Shown here piece after piece: positions 10,561 to 21,065 of a stretch of DNA of 64,000 nt. The DNA comes from Todiramphus chloris collaris. Taxonomy: Eukaryota > Chordata > Aves > Coraciiformes > Alcedinidae. Position 1 is the stretch's first letter, and each line of letters opens with the position of its first letter. The stretch is from positions 6,309,285 through 6,373,284 of the forward strand of contig JANVCC010000120.1 in NCBI GenBank assembly GCA_025345505.1. The letters run 5' to 3'. The translations under genes and the position numbers were made by a program. The notes under the pieces are model-generated. The model was not told where the DNA came from, did not search any database, and was given only the letters and a program-made list of their open reading frames with translations.

Positions 10561-13500
10561 GAGGTCAACCCATTGACTGAGCTAGAAGCATCTCCTAAAA
10601 AGGGGAGAAAAATATCACTTGCACTAGGTGGGCTTTTTCAAAACACTACTCAGAGCATGAAACACCTAGACAAAGCTAGGAGGGCAAGAGGAAGAAGTGG
10701 GTGTGGTGTAAGTCAGGTCATACGGTGGCAATTTTAGACTCTAAGATTCTACTTTTCCTAGCTCTGGAAGGGAAAGAAAAACCCACTGCACATTTGCTCC
10801 TTCCAGTGGGCTGGCATTTGCCTCCTCTCTGCACCAGCCAGACCATCTGAGCAGAGGGGAGGCAGCACTGCTTTCAAGTGTTTGTTTTTAATCAACAAAA
10901 ATTCTCTGCCCTGCTTTGCAGGCACAGCTACAGGGTAAGACACAGCCCTGCCTGTCTGGTTAATGGCTTTTTGTCAGAACAAGTTAATGCATTCCAAGAA
11001 CACTGTGTTATCGCAGCATCTAATGAAGAGCACGTGCCTTGAGACTTCAGGATTCACAAACGAGAGAGGGTCCTCGGAGCCTTTCTTGGTAGCCTGCAGA
11101 AGAGTGACTGATGGGTAAAGCAGAGCTCACCCGCGACCCAGCCCAGCGCTGCCAGTCCCTGCCATGGCACTGCCAGGCTGGAGCCTTGCTGGCCTTTCTG
11201 AAAAGCCTTCCCAGGAACTGGGATCCCTCAAACAGCACTGCCTGTCATTATGCTCATCATAGAAGCTGCAACTTGGCAGCACTGCGTAACTCCGGGCAGT
11301 CTTTTCCTTGCCAAGGGACAAACTAATTCGCACATGGAGTTACGGATGCAATCATCTCCCTTTTAAAGCCCATTTCTATCCTTAATTGTACGCACACAAG
11401 GACCATCTATTCTAAGTACATCATTGATATTAACAACTTACATATACAGAAATAACATTTTCCCTCCCTCTGCAAAGACAGAAGCGGAGGCTTTGTTTCA
11501 GCTTAACTTTTTAGAAAGTATTTATTGAAATGCAGCTCACTGTTTTCAACTTTCCTTCAAATAGATCTGAGGCGGGGGGGGATAGAGGCTTGAACATGAG
11601 TCTCTAAATCCGTGATGAATGGAAAACACTCAGAACCTGTCTGATTTGGAACACTGCACCATGAAAGTCCCTTTTCTAGTAGTTAAATATTGATGATGAT
11701 ACTATCCTACACAGTCAGCTGGGGAGATGTGTGGTGCCTCAGATATTACTGCTAAGAAAAAAAGCAAACGTTTATCCAAAAAAAAAAAATTGAGCAGCTT
11801 CCCCACCAAGTCCAAGCACTGTCCTGCAGGAGACAGCAGTTGGTCTGGTGATGCTCCCTTCCTCCACTGAAGCTCACAGTGGCCATTCTGAACTCTTCAC
11901 CTCCTAGATATTAAACATGAAACACTTGCAGATCCAAAATCAGAGATTAATTAGCTCAGCCAGCTCCAACTGCAGAAGAGCCCACAGGCTCACTCCCTGC
12001 CCAGATCACAGAGGCAGGGATGGGCAGGACCCTTTGCCAGGGGTATGTGCCTGGGAATATCCCTGCCCTGAAGCGGCTACCCGGGGACTCTCGTGTCAGA
12101 GGCCAGGGACACAGGGAAGCAGCTCCCCAAACTCTGCTTCCAAATGCAGCCAGAGGAGCTCAACTGCAAGATGCATCAGAACTCGATTTGTAAAAGCCAC
12201 TCGAAGATTATCAATGTATCAAAGAGGGGAAAGAGGTTTCCAAATTACCCTCCCTATTTGTCCTCCTTACGTGCCTGGGAGGAATACATCACGCAATTCA
12301 CCTTCAGTTTACAAATGGCCACACAATGAGGAAGGAAAAATAATGAAGCATGAAATCTAAAACCTGCATCTGAAGTGAACCATTAAAGAGCAAAGGCAGC
12401 ACAGCTGGATCCAGTTAAGTGCTCTTAGTCAGAGGACACGAGCCCAGTTTAGAAGCTAGAGCCAAAGAGCTGCCCATCCCCAAAGCCAACCCTTCAGAAA
12501 GGGAAAAGGGCTCAGTAATAAAACACCGAGGCCAAACTCTCAACCGCTTTGGGGTAGAGCGAGCTGCACTGAAAGCACAAGGGGGAAAGCACTTGAACTG
12601 TAACAGTTTGCATCAGATTAGAAGTTAACTCTTGGCAGCAACCGAGGAGCAATTACAGGCAGGAATCTGGAGCCAGCTTTTGCTCTCATTTGTGCCTGTG
12701 GAAATACAGAGCAACTTCAGGGAAATTACTGGGCTAATGCTCAGGAAAAATGCAGCAGGAAAAAACAGCAGCATGCAGTGTTCCGAGCCTAGTCCCAGAG
12801 ATCCTCACAGCCTCGTTTTTCATCGCTGCTCTCTTTGAGTCATTTGCTAATTTGCACAGGCTCACAGGAAGCCACTACAATGGAAGAGCTGCATTTTGGT
12901 TCTCCTTGGTAGAGCTGTGACAAACAGCAGCAAGCACATTCCCAACCACACAAGCCAGCTGGCTGGGTCACAGCTTCCACTGGATCTTCTGTGCAAGGGG
13001 TTTACTGGTATGAAGGACAAGCATCTGAACCCCTCCCTGCACAGAAGCTAGGAGAGGATCTGAAGTCTTGGGATAGCTGTCATGGCCAGGCAGAGTCACT
13101 CTGCAACCAGAGCTTTAGGGAAGCCTTTTTGGTATCAGCAAAGAGGCCAACTGAGAAAAGTTCAAGTGAGCTCCCTGCCTCCAGCTCCAGAGCAGAGCCT
13201 TTTTTCAGACGCTGTGGTCACAGAAGGTCCAGAAAGAGCAGGTGTTTCTTCAGAGCCATTTCTGTTTACTACAGCAGACACTGATGCAGTCTGAAGGGAG
13301 GCCGATGAGGCTATTTGGATCCACCCTGGTGGGAAGGCAATTGGCTCAGCCACCTGGCACACTGGGAACAGGAGCAACCTCCGGCAAGCTGCCAAACTCT
13401 CAGCACAACAGAAGGGGGTTTTTTAGCTTCGTTTTTTCATCGCTAGCATGGTCCTGACCAGGTTGACAAATGAAAACAGCAAGGTTTACACTGGTACATA

Positions 13501-14040
13501 ACCCACATCTGATGGACATGAGTGGCTCCCATCGATTTTAGGATCTCACAAAGCTCAGCACTCCGTCTGTATCCCTGCCCTGTGCTTCAGGCACAGAAGT
13601 CATCTCTGCACCTGCACCAGGAATTCTATGGTCATCACTCAGAACAAGCTCTCCCTTGGGTTTGGACTCCTTTCATCTCTGCCAGTTGAAAACAGTAGTT
13701 GTGGGCAACACGGCTATGCCATCCCTGTTCCCGTGGCAAGGAGCAGCTCTGGCCCAGAGCCATTCTGGAGGTACGAAGTAAGCCCAAGGTGAGACAAACC
13801 TGGAGAGCTACCGAGTCCAGAGCCATCTTGCAGGACTGCGGATGCATAAAATGGGGTATAATGACCTAAAGAACCAGGTGCATGTTTGTGTGAAAGGATA
13901 TTGCTCGTCTGAATCGGATCCAAAACTCTTCAACCACTTTATATTTAAAAATGCAGCCTCCCATTCCTGTAGCAAACAGCATCGCCTGCCTCTCTGTACT
14001 GCCTGTTCTTGAAGGAGATCGGATATCAGCTATCAATTGC
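10561..14040. other. Intergenic, nothing recognised
   Basis: Long, compositionally even sequence with A above T on the plus strand. Frames such as 11917-12360 and 12991-13284 are shadowed by equal frames on the other strand and show no domain. A G run occurs near 11573-11581 and a poly-A run near 11780. Confidence 0.45.
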
Positions 14041-14345
14041 AGTAGCAAGCATCTAATTTGACTTTGGCAGCAAGATGACAGTGTCTTGAATGCTAAATTA
14101 CATCTGCAAAAAGGTCAAACCCCATGGATACCTGAGCATTTACATAATTCAAGCAGCTCATCATCAGTTGCCTTTTTTTATTATTTTTTTTTAAAGCTAC
14201 TCCAAGGCAACAATTCTGACATGACTTTTGGGAAAGTGACTTTTAGTGGGTAATGTTCTTGGGTTTGACCTTGTTTCTACAGTGTTAATTACTGCCATTA
14301 TCAACTGCTTGCATCTTAAAAAAAAAAAGGCAATTAGTTGTAGGA
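14041..14345. promoter_or_regulatory. Candidate conserved non-coding block (AT-rich)
   Basis: AT-rich, with a T-rich run at about 14170-14192, the words TGTTAATTACTGCCATTATC, and an A run near 14320. It is less convincing than the neighbouring block at 14866 because much of it is low complexity. Confidence 0.2.
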
Positions 14346-14865
14346 ATTAGCCCTCCCCTACAATCACTGTAATAAAGCAGACACCCCTGCCCTGGGATGA
14401 ACGGCGTTCTGTGGTCTACCACCACCTCCCAGGCCCTCCTCCCTTCCTGGAGGAACACAGCTCTTCAACAGACTGTCACAACCTGGCCACTTCCCTGCTG
14501 GTGTAGGGGAGAGGCAGTGCTGAAAGCCCTGATGGAGAACACTGCTGAGCAGGCACCAGACAGCTCCGGGAGGCAGACTCATTGCTCACCGAGTTCCTCT
14601 ACGAGTTTTGAACATTCTAATGCAGGAAACACTCAGCGTAATGAAAACAGATTTCTGTCCCTGTTCACAGCAAGGAGCAGAGTCAGGTCTTCCAGGTCCC
14701 ATTCCCTTCTGCCTGATTTTCTTGGCAGACAGGACCAGTCACTTCCCCTCCGTGCCTCAGTTTCCCTTCTCCTCCCGAGGAAGCTTGGTCTGTGCAGCAG
14801 CGCAGGCTGGATTCCGTGGGTGCACAGATCTAAGTGCACCTCACTGCTGCTAACCTATTCCAGTT
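14346..14865. other. Intergenic, C/T-rich, nothing recognised
   Basis: GC-richer sequence between two AT-rich blocks. The frame 14397-14888 has no recognisable motif and no splice or promoter context. Confidence 0.4.
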
Positions 14866-15010
14866 CTCATGGTTTATTCTGCAGATGAATTACAGCTTTG
14901 TAATTAATCTTCCTCCTTATAACTCTGTATGTTAATTACCATGATTATTTCTGGTAATTCCATTTTGTAAATGCTTCTAGAAGTGTGAAGTGCTGACTGC
15001 ACTATCTGTA
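14866..15010. promoter_or_regulatory. Candidate enhancer core with several TAATTA sites
   Basis: Within 60 bp there are TAATTAAT (14901-14908), GTTAATTACC (14931-14940), GATTATTTCTGGTAATT and GATGAATTAC. Clustered TAATTA palindromes are binding sites for antennapedia- and paired-class homeodomains. This is among the most enhancer-like spots in the left half, but its conservation is unverified. Confidence 0.35.
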
Positions 15011-15584
15011 ATGAAATCTCTCTTCAGGAAATGCAATGAGGGAGCAGAGAGTGCAGGGCAGCCTTTAAAAACTAAGATGAAATTGCATTGAGTGCCCCAG
15101 CACTTGGTTCTTCACTGGGCAACTCCTGCCTGGTGGCTCCTCAGCCTAATTACCATCAATCAGAGCAGGAGCATTTTGGTCTCGCTTGCTCATAAAGCAG
15201 AGATCACTCACTAACAGACTAGTCCATCCTGCTGATGTCTCTGCCAAAAAAGAAATAGGGAGAAAGTGATCTGTGAGCAAGGACATTCAGTGCTTGTGCA
15301 GGAAGGGAAGTGAACACAGCCCCCAAATCCCAAAGGCATGGGGCACCTGCACCATCAGCAAAGGAAACCCATCACCCAGCTCTCTACCTCTCTGCTCCAG
15401 CATTACTGCTTGGCATGGTATGGAGCCCTTGTTCTGGTGTCATCCAGCCAACTCTAGTGGTCTGTCTGATTAGCCAGCTTGCTACTTCCCTCCCAGTTCA
15501 TTGCTCCACCTGAATTCTGCCTCCCTCTATCTGAATTTCAAGGGTTGAATTTTTTTCCTTGAGACCTGAAAGCATGATGGAGAG
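15011..15584. other. Intergenic; short AT-rich part near 15140
   Basis: Mostly unremarkable. At about 15140-15165 the words CTAATTACCATCAATCAG form a small homeodomain/PBX-like cluster. No gene. Confidence 0.35.
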
Positions 15585-15860
15585 ACATGTTTAGGGTTAA
15601 TAAGTATCTCTATCAATAGAATATTCAATCAGTATGAATAACCATCACATTTCTCCCCACCCTTCTGACTGATGATAGCTAAATTACTTCTAAATATAGC
15701 CTTTAAAATCTGCATTAATCCTGTCTGCTCAAACGCATTCCGTTTATTGACAGCATGAAGATATAAGCCAAGCACCTGCATGGAACACAAGCTTATAAAA
15801 TAGGAAATAAGAGCAATCCAGATGAAATTTGCCTTCCATTAACCTTGTCTTTTTGGTTTC
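15585..15860. promoter_or_regulatory. Candidate conserved non-coding block (AT-rich)
   Basis: Contains ATCAATAGAATATTCAATC, GATAGCTAAATTAC, CTGCATTAATCC (bicoid/Otx-like TAATCC) and CGTTTATTGAC. The block is AT-rich with intact CpG. Function is inferred from composition. Confidence 0.27.
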
Positions 15861-16019
15861 CCTTCTCTTCTGAAATCTAAGACTACCACCAAATAATCAT
15901 TTCGTTATGGACAGCTCTGGACTCTATCTTAACTAAGGAATCGTGCAACCATACCACTTCCATTCATAATGCGTTACTCTCCAGCCTGGAGAAAGATAAC
16001 CAGAATGAGAGCTTCCTCT

Positions 16020-16055
16020 GGGTATTCTCAGAGGTTAAGGAGGACAATGTGAAAG
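16020..16055 (-). mobile_element. Possible CR1 fragment
   Basis: The phrase CTCAGAGGTTAAGGAGGACA closely resembles a stretch of the antisense 3' half of old CR1 elements (CTCAGAGGTTAAGAAGAACA, from memory). The flanks do not extend the match, so it may be a small relic or coincidence. Confidence 0.3.
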
Positions 16056-16301
16056 AATTTTCAGTGTCTATTTCCTATTAAAATTATGTTCACAGTTCCA
16101 GTGCATCCAAACACCGCAGCCGTCACAAGCAATTCACATCACCACCGAAAACAATCCCGTTTACAAGCTTTGAGGAGATCTTGAAGACCTACTAGAGAAA
16201 GAGAAGTCAACTGTTAATGACCACATCATGTATGTTTGACTTCACCCAAAGAAGCTGGCACCCTGACCGAAAGCATGGTGCCTCAGTTCTTCTCATGCAC
16301 A

Positions 16302-16371
16302 CACAGCGAAGAACGTACAGCTACAGGCATTTCTTCTCTCTGCATGACTCACAGCGAAGCANNNNNNNNNN
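16302..16371. repeat. Imperfect ~48-bp duplication ending in an assembly gap
   Basis: CACAGCGAAG occurs at 16302-16311 and again at 16350-16359, each preceded by a CATG-containing word. The second copy runs straight into ten Ns (16362-16371), followed by CACACATC. The gap probably hides more of a tandem array that the assembler could not resolve. Frames crossing the Ns are meaningless. Confidence 0.5.
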
Positions 16372-16539
16372 CACACATCTTCCATGGTGTGCTGATTTTT
16401 TTTTGGAGTAAGCCCTCCAGAAGGGCACCTGCAGGAGCAGGTAAGACTGGAGCCTTCAGCTACCCACCTCAGCACTATTTAGCTGGTGCTTTGAGAAATC
16501 CACAGTTAGCCTATAGATACACATCTGGAGTCAGTCCTG

Positions 16540-16620
16540 GTTTGCTCTGGTGTAAATTACAAATAACTCCATTAACTCCTGGAGTTACATCAAAGCCAGA
16601 GGTAAATAAGGCCCCGATCG
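16540..16620. repeat. Ancient palindromic interspersed repeat, copy 1
   Basis: The segment carries GGTGTAAAT, then AACTCC, then a perfect inverted pair AACTCC-T-GGAGTT (16574-16586), then AGGCCCCGATC. This arrangement recalls a palindromic repeat with words like TGGTGTAAATC and GGAGTTACACC that I associate with turtle and crocodilian genomes. The family name is uncertain. Confidence 0.4.
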
Positions 16621-16625
16621 TGTTC

Positions 16626-18639
16626 CCTCTAAGGACAGCCTGCCCATCACTGTTGGGGTTAATACACTTTGCTGCTGGTTCTGGGCTGTTCGCCATCAGT
16701 AGTAATTGGATTGCAAGAGAGGCAGATATCTGGTTCCAAATGACATTTTTATCAATATCTGTCTGTTTACAGGTGTCTGTCATAACCTTCAAATACACTT
16801 AAATAACTCATTCATCCAAGCACTGAACATATGCTGGGAAGAAGATTCATCAAGCAAATGCACAACCACTGCTCAAGTTTCTGCCTTCTAAAAAAAATAT
16901 CACTGCAAAAACCATTCCTTGCCGGAAGCTGGCTGCGTGGAGTGCATGCCTGAGTCTTCACAACAGACTAAGTGGGACTGGTTAAACAAATATTTACCCC
17001 AAGAAGTAGTTTGGGGCTTTTTTAAACCCATTTTTTTCAGCAGGAGTTAGTATTAAAAGATTTCAAAAGAAAACAAAATCCACCTTCCTGGAGAGTTCAT
17101 TGTCTCTACAACCCAGGGTTATCTTCTCTCAACACCCGTTACCCAGTACCCTGTAAATACTGTAGGTTTCTTCTACCCACACACTCGCTGCAATGTAAGG
17201 GTAAATAATGACCTCTATTCGATATAAAACTTAAATATTTCATCCCCTTTGAATTCTGGAAAAGACAAACCTATCAAAACTCAGAGCCATTTGTCATTCT
17301 AAGGAAAAAAACCTATCGAAACTGAGAGCCAAAACTTTTAGCCTCCCCTGAACCAGAATTAGACCTCAGCATGTTGAGATACCTAGTGAACCTTGGGATC
17401 GTACCTGCAACTCGACTTCTACTCCAAAATTCAAGTCCATCCAGATAGCCCTGGGGTCAGCACAACCCATGCAGCAAAGCCTGACTTTGTAAACCAAGCC
17501 AGCAGTGATTTCCCCGTAGTTGCTCAGTCCTTGTAACAGGTCTGACCGCAGGAATGCTGCATGCTCTCAAAATACAGAGCAGTATTTAGTTATTTTTGAT
17601 CTCATATGAATCCTGGCATGAATCAAATCCAGTAGTACCAGCCATTCCTGGCAGTAGCACCTTTGCAACCCACACTCAGAGGGGTTTTAGACAAGAGTTA
17701 AATGCTACCCATGTCAAGAAGGGGATAAACCCCCACATGCCTGGCTAAGCCTTCCAATCCTCAGCCTTCCAGGAGAGAAGCAGCACCAACACATCCACTC
17801 CACAGCTACACAGCCTGCCCAGAACCTGCCATTTGGTCCAGACTTCAGGGAGTCCCGGCGGGGTCCTAGTTCCTCGACCTCAAACGCAGGGAGGAAGCGC
17901 AGAGAGCAGCACTGAATCCTCACGACTGCAGCCTTGTCTCTGCAGTTCCTTGAGCGGCTGGCTGTCAGGGGCTCAGGGTCAGCACACAGCCAAACACTCG
18001 CCTGCCATCCCCTCGTACCCTGACAAAGCCTGCTGCATGACTGCCTTGAAGGAAGAGCCTCAGCCCCGACAGAGCCAGAGCAGCCCGGACCTGGGAGGCT
18101 GTGCAATCCTCCCGTGTTCGTGAGCAGCCTCAGTGCCATTCAGAAGGTCTTTCCGGAGGGTTTGACACAGTGACTAATAAGGTGTACGCAGGAGAAAGAG
18201 CCCTCCTGTCCCTGCAGCTGCTCTGCTGGAAGCTTCAGTCGCTGTAGCCAAGCGACTGCTGCTCAAGCCAACCCAGGCAGGAGAACTCCTCGCAACCGCG
18301 GGCAAGAGATGCAGGGAGTTAAAGGGCTCAAAAAACCCACAAGTCAAGTTCAGATCTAGATTAAGACAGTCTCACGGTGCTGGAAGGAGGACGGGGAATC
18401 CCAGCTCTTGGACTGGCACGGCAAACGCCAGAGCACAAACAAGCACAAGTGCCACATTTGTCACCGGGATGCTGTTAAAATGCCAGCTTCAGACAGCACC
18501 ACGCTGCCAAGCCCACTCCGCGGAGCACGTGCTCGCTTCAAGAACAGCCCCATCCTCAAAATGCCCATTCCTCAAACATTTCAGCCTCCACAAACTCTTT
18601 TCTGTTTATTTTGCCTTGCTAATGACCTAACAAATTAGA
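16626..18639. other. Intergenic, nothing recognised
   Basis: AT-leaning to about 17,300, then GC-richer. The frames at 17714-18139 (minus) and 17833-18123 (plus) mirror each other and lack motifs. C exceeds G on the plus strand. Confidence 0.4.
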
Positions 18640-18730
18640 AGGAGGCTTATGTGCATCAGATTAAAGCTCTGTGATAATGTCTTTAATGTTTTACTTTAAT
18701 ATTAAATTAGGACAGCAAGGAGGTGGTGAG
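18640..18730. promoter_or_regulatory. Small AT-rich candidate element
   Basis: About 90 bp with CATCAGATTAAAGC, TGTGATAATG, TTTAATGTTTTACTTTAATATTAAATTAGG. It contrasts sharply with the GC-rich sequence on both sides. Confidence 0.22.
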
Positions 18731-20014
18731 GGGGGAGGACCGAAACCTGGAAAGTGTCACCAGCAGCTCCTTTTCAACATCTGAATTGGAATGGCTTTTA
18801 GCCAGATGAGCAGTTGCTCCAACAACAGACAGAGACAACCCATGCATGCAAGGTCCATATGCTCCCGCCAAGCCCCGTGGAGGAGCTCAGGGAAGTCCTG
18901 TCACTCCCCACTGCTCCCCAAGCAGCTCCAAGAGGCACCCTGTGCTCACAGCACTAACCCCTCAGAGGACAGGGATCTCAGGAAGACAGCCACCCCCAAG
19001 TCCCTCTAGCTTTCAAAGGAGCCACCAGCTGCCAAGTGTCACTCGGGGGAGGCAGCAGGGACAGGAAGCTTCAGGTTTGAGAGGTCTCCGCTCAGGCTCA
19101 GCAGGGAGGATGCTCTCAGAGCCAGCTTCCTTCAAAGGCAGGCAGCCACAGTTGGGACAAGCAGGCCACCATGCTGCACTGAAGGGACACAACTTCATGC
19201 CCCCTTCAGCGAACAGAGGGGGAAAAGCAGCCTTTAGGATGTGCAGCACCAGAGCTCCTCGCAGCACAGATGTTAATGTCAACTGCACTCCAGAGGAGCT
19301 CCTCTCTAGAGAGGTCCCAAGCCCCTGTGCTGTTTACACCAGCCCTGACAGACACGTCCTGGTGACCCAAGCTCACCAGGCAGCACGCAGGTAGCTGCCC
19401 TAGGAGAAAGGAGCTCCCCAGCCAAGTCTGCAGCAGCTCACGTCCTTTACACTCACACAACATAAGGTTACGCAGCTTTAACGCTCCGTGACATCCATGT
19501 TGCTCCGGAGTACGGCAAGGTCCTGTCCTGAGGGGCACTTACAGCCAAGCAAGGGCTCCTACAACTCAAACCCTGTCATTGTCATCAGGACAGCAGATGA
19601 CAAAGCCATATGTGGACAATCACCAGCAAGGCACCACTTGATCATCCGAAGTTTAACTCCGCACGTGCCGCTGGCACGCTGCACTAGCGCAGCGAGGCTT
19701 CTCTCGTGGACTGAGCTGATAGCATTTTAACAACTGATGGACATCAGTCAACTGGCAGGGAACTGGGGGGCTGTGGTACCTCCAGTTAGTGCAGTTGCTC
19801 AGGACAGAGACATGCTGAACACTCCCAAGCAACAGAGAAAGCTTCTTTGGGTTTGTCTTTGTCTTTTTTTCTTTCAAGTGTCACCAGAGTGATTCTCTTT
19901 TTAAAGCACCTCATAGCCCCAGTCCCTATGAAGCTAGATCAGCTGTTGCATATTACACTTAGAGAGCTCTCCACCCAAGGATTACAGACTTCCCAAAGCT
20001 TAATTAAGATGTAA
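18731..20014. other. Intergenic, GC-rich, nothing recognised
   Basis: The frames 18846-19394 (plus, 182 codons) and 19013-19288 (minus) overlap one another in GC-rich sequence, where stops are scarce. No domain or repeat was recognised. Confidence 0.4.
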
Positions 20015-20037
20015 CCCCTCCCCGACCCCCCCCGCCC
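20015..20037 (-). other. Putative G-quadruplex motif on the minus strand
   Basis: The plus strand has four C runs of 4, 4, 8 and 3 bases separated by 1, 2 and 1 bases. The minus strand therefore reads GGG-N1-G8-N2-GGGG-N1-GGGG, which satisfies the canonical intramolecular G4 pattern with very short loops. It is not next to a recognised promoter. Confidence 0.6.
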
Positions 20038-20815
20038 TCCATAAGGTACATTAAATTCTGTCAGCATCTTCAAACTGAAGCAGTATTTTATAGTAGTTAG
20101 GAATTAGCTGCAGGTTTCAAGTTCCTCAGCCAGGGAGAGTCAATTCTCTCCTCTCAAGCAGAAAGCTTCAAGTCTGGATTCTTGGGGCTTTCAAAATACT
20201 GCCAGATCTTCTGGCTTGACAGAGTTGTGTCTGTGACCTGTAGTCTTTATACCTTTATCCTCTGGAGAGAGCAGGGGGATTTTTAGAGGGTATACTAAGG
20301 GCAACAGACACCTCTGTTTCCTTCCACTGCAAGAGAAGCAAAGCAGATCACCTCCTTTCAGGTCTCCTACGGCAGTCAGGTGAAGTAGAATCCACCCCCT
20401 AAGGATCTGTCTATGCTAAGGTGACTGCAGAAGAGTTGTGAACACAGAGAGCACCTCTGCTGGGGTCTAAACAAAGCTGACTGGGAAAGAGACTACAAAA
20501 CAGGTAGGGGAAAAAACAACCAACAAGACACACCACTTGTGATAAAGGCTTCCCTACCTCGACCATCATCTAACTGGGCTGCACTGGGCCCCAGGGTGTA
20601 AACGGGATCATCTCAAAGCATTGCACGGGCTCAGCACAAAGGGCAGCCCAAAAGGCAGCTGGTTGATGTGCAGAAGTGGAAACCCTGCCTGCTTTTGACC
20701 CAACCAGTCTCCCCGCTTGCTATCCACCCTTGTGCTCAGCTCTCAGTAGCTCCCTGCCATAATGAAGAGACACTGTGCTGCTGGGAAGAAAAGGGTTATG
20801 AGGACAGGGTTTAAA
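20038..20815. other. Intergenic, nothing recognised
   Basis: Mixed sequence without an open frame of note or a recognised repeat. Confidence 0.45.
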
Positions 20816-21065
20816 AATAAATCAACTTTTGTGTTGTTTTGCAAATAATCCATGAGAAAGATTCGGTTGTAAAAGGCATTGTATAAATGGAGGCACTATT
20901 ATTGTTTGGCAATAAAAAAAGCAAAACGGTTTTCCTGTATGTGCTTGGAATAAAACCATTTTGCAGATGTCTTCAGACAGGCTTTTTAACTGCTTTCCGC
21001 ATCTTAATTTTCCCTTTTGGGTTTTTATTACCTTTAAATTAAAATTATGCCTGTAAGCAGTCAAG
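20816..21065. promoter_or_regulatory. Candidate conserved non-coding block
   Basis: AT-rich with TTTGCAAATAATCCATGAG (octamer-like TTTGCAAAT plus TAATCC), TATTATTGTTTGGCAATAAA (Sox/Fox/NFI-like words) and TTAAATTAAAATTATGC. CpGs in ATTCGG, AACGG and TCCGC are kept. Enhancer role is inferred. Confidence 0.3.

Noticed and set aside
16236..16802. 188-codon frame crossing an N gap
   Set aside because: The reading runs through ten Ns of unknown true length and into a repeat relic; it cannot be a supported gene.
18846..19394. 182-codon plus-strand frame
   Set aside because: Mirrored by minus frames at 19013-19288 and 19206-19538; Ser/Pro/Arg-rich translation typical of C-rich non-coding DNA.
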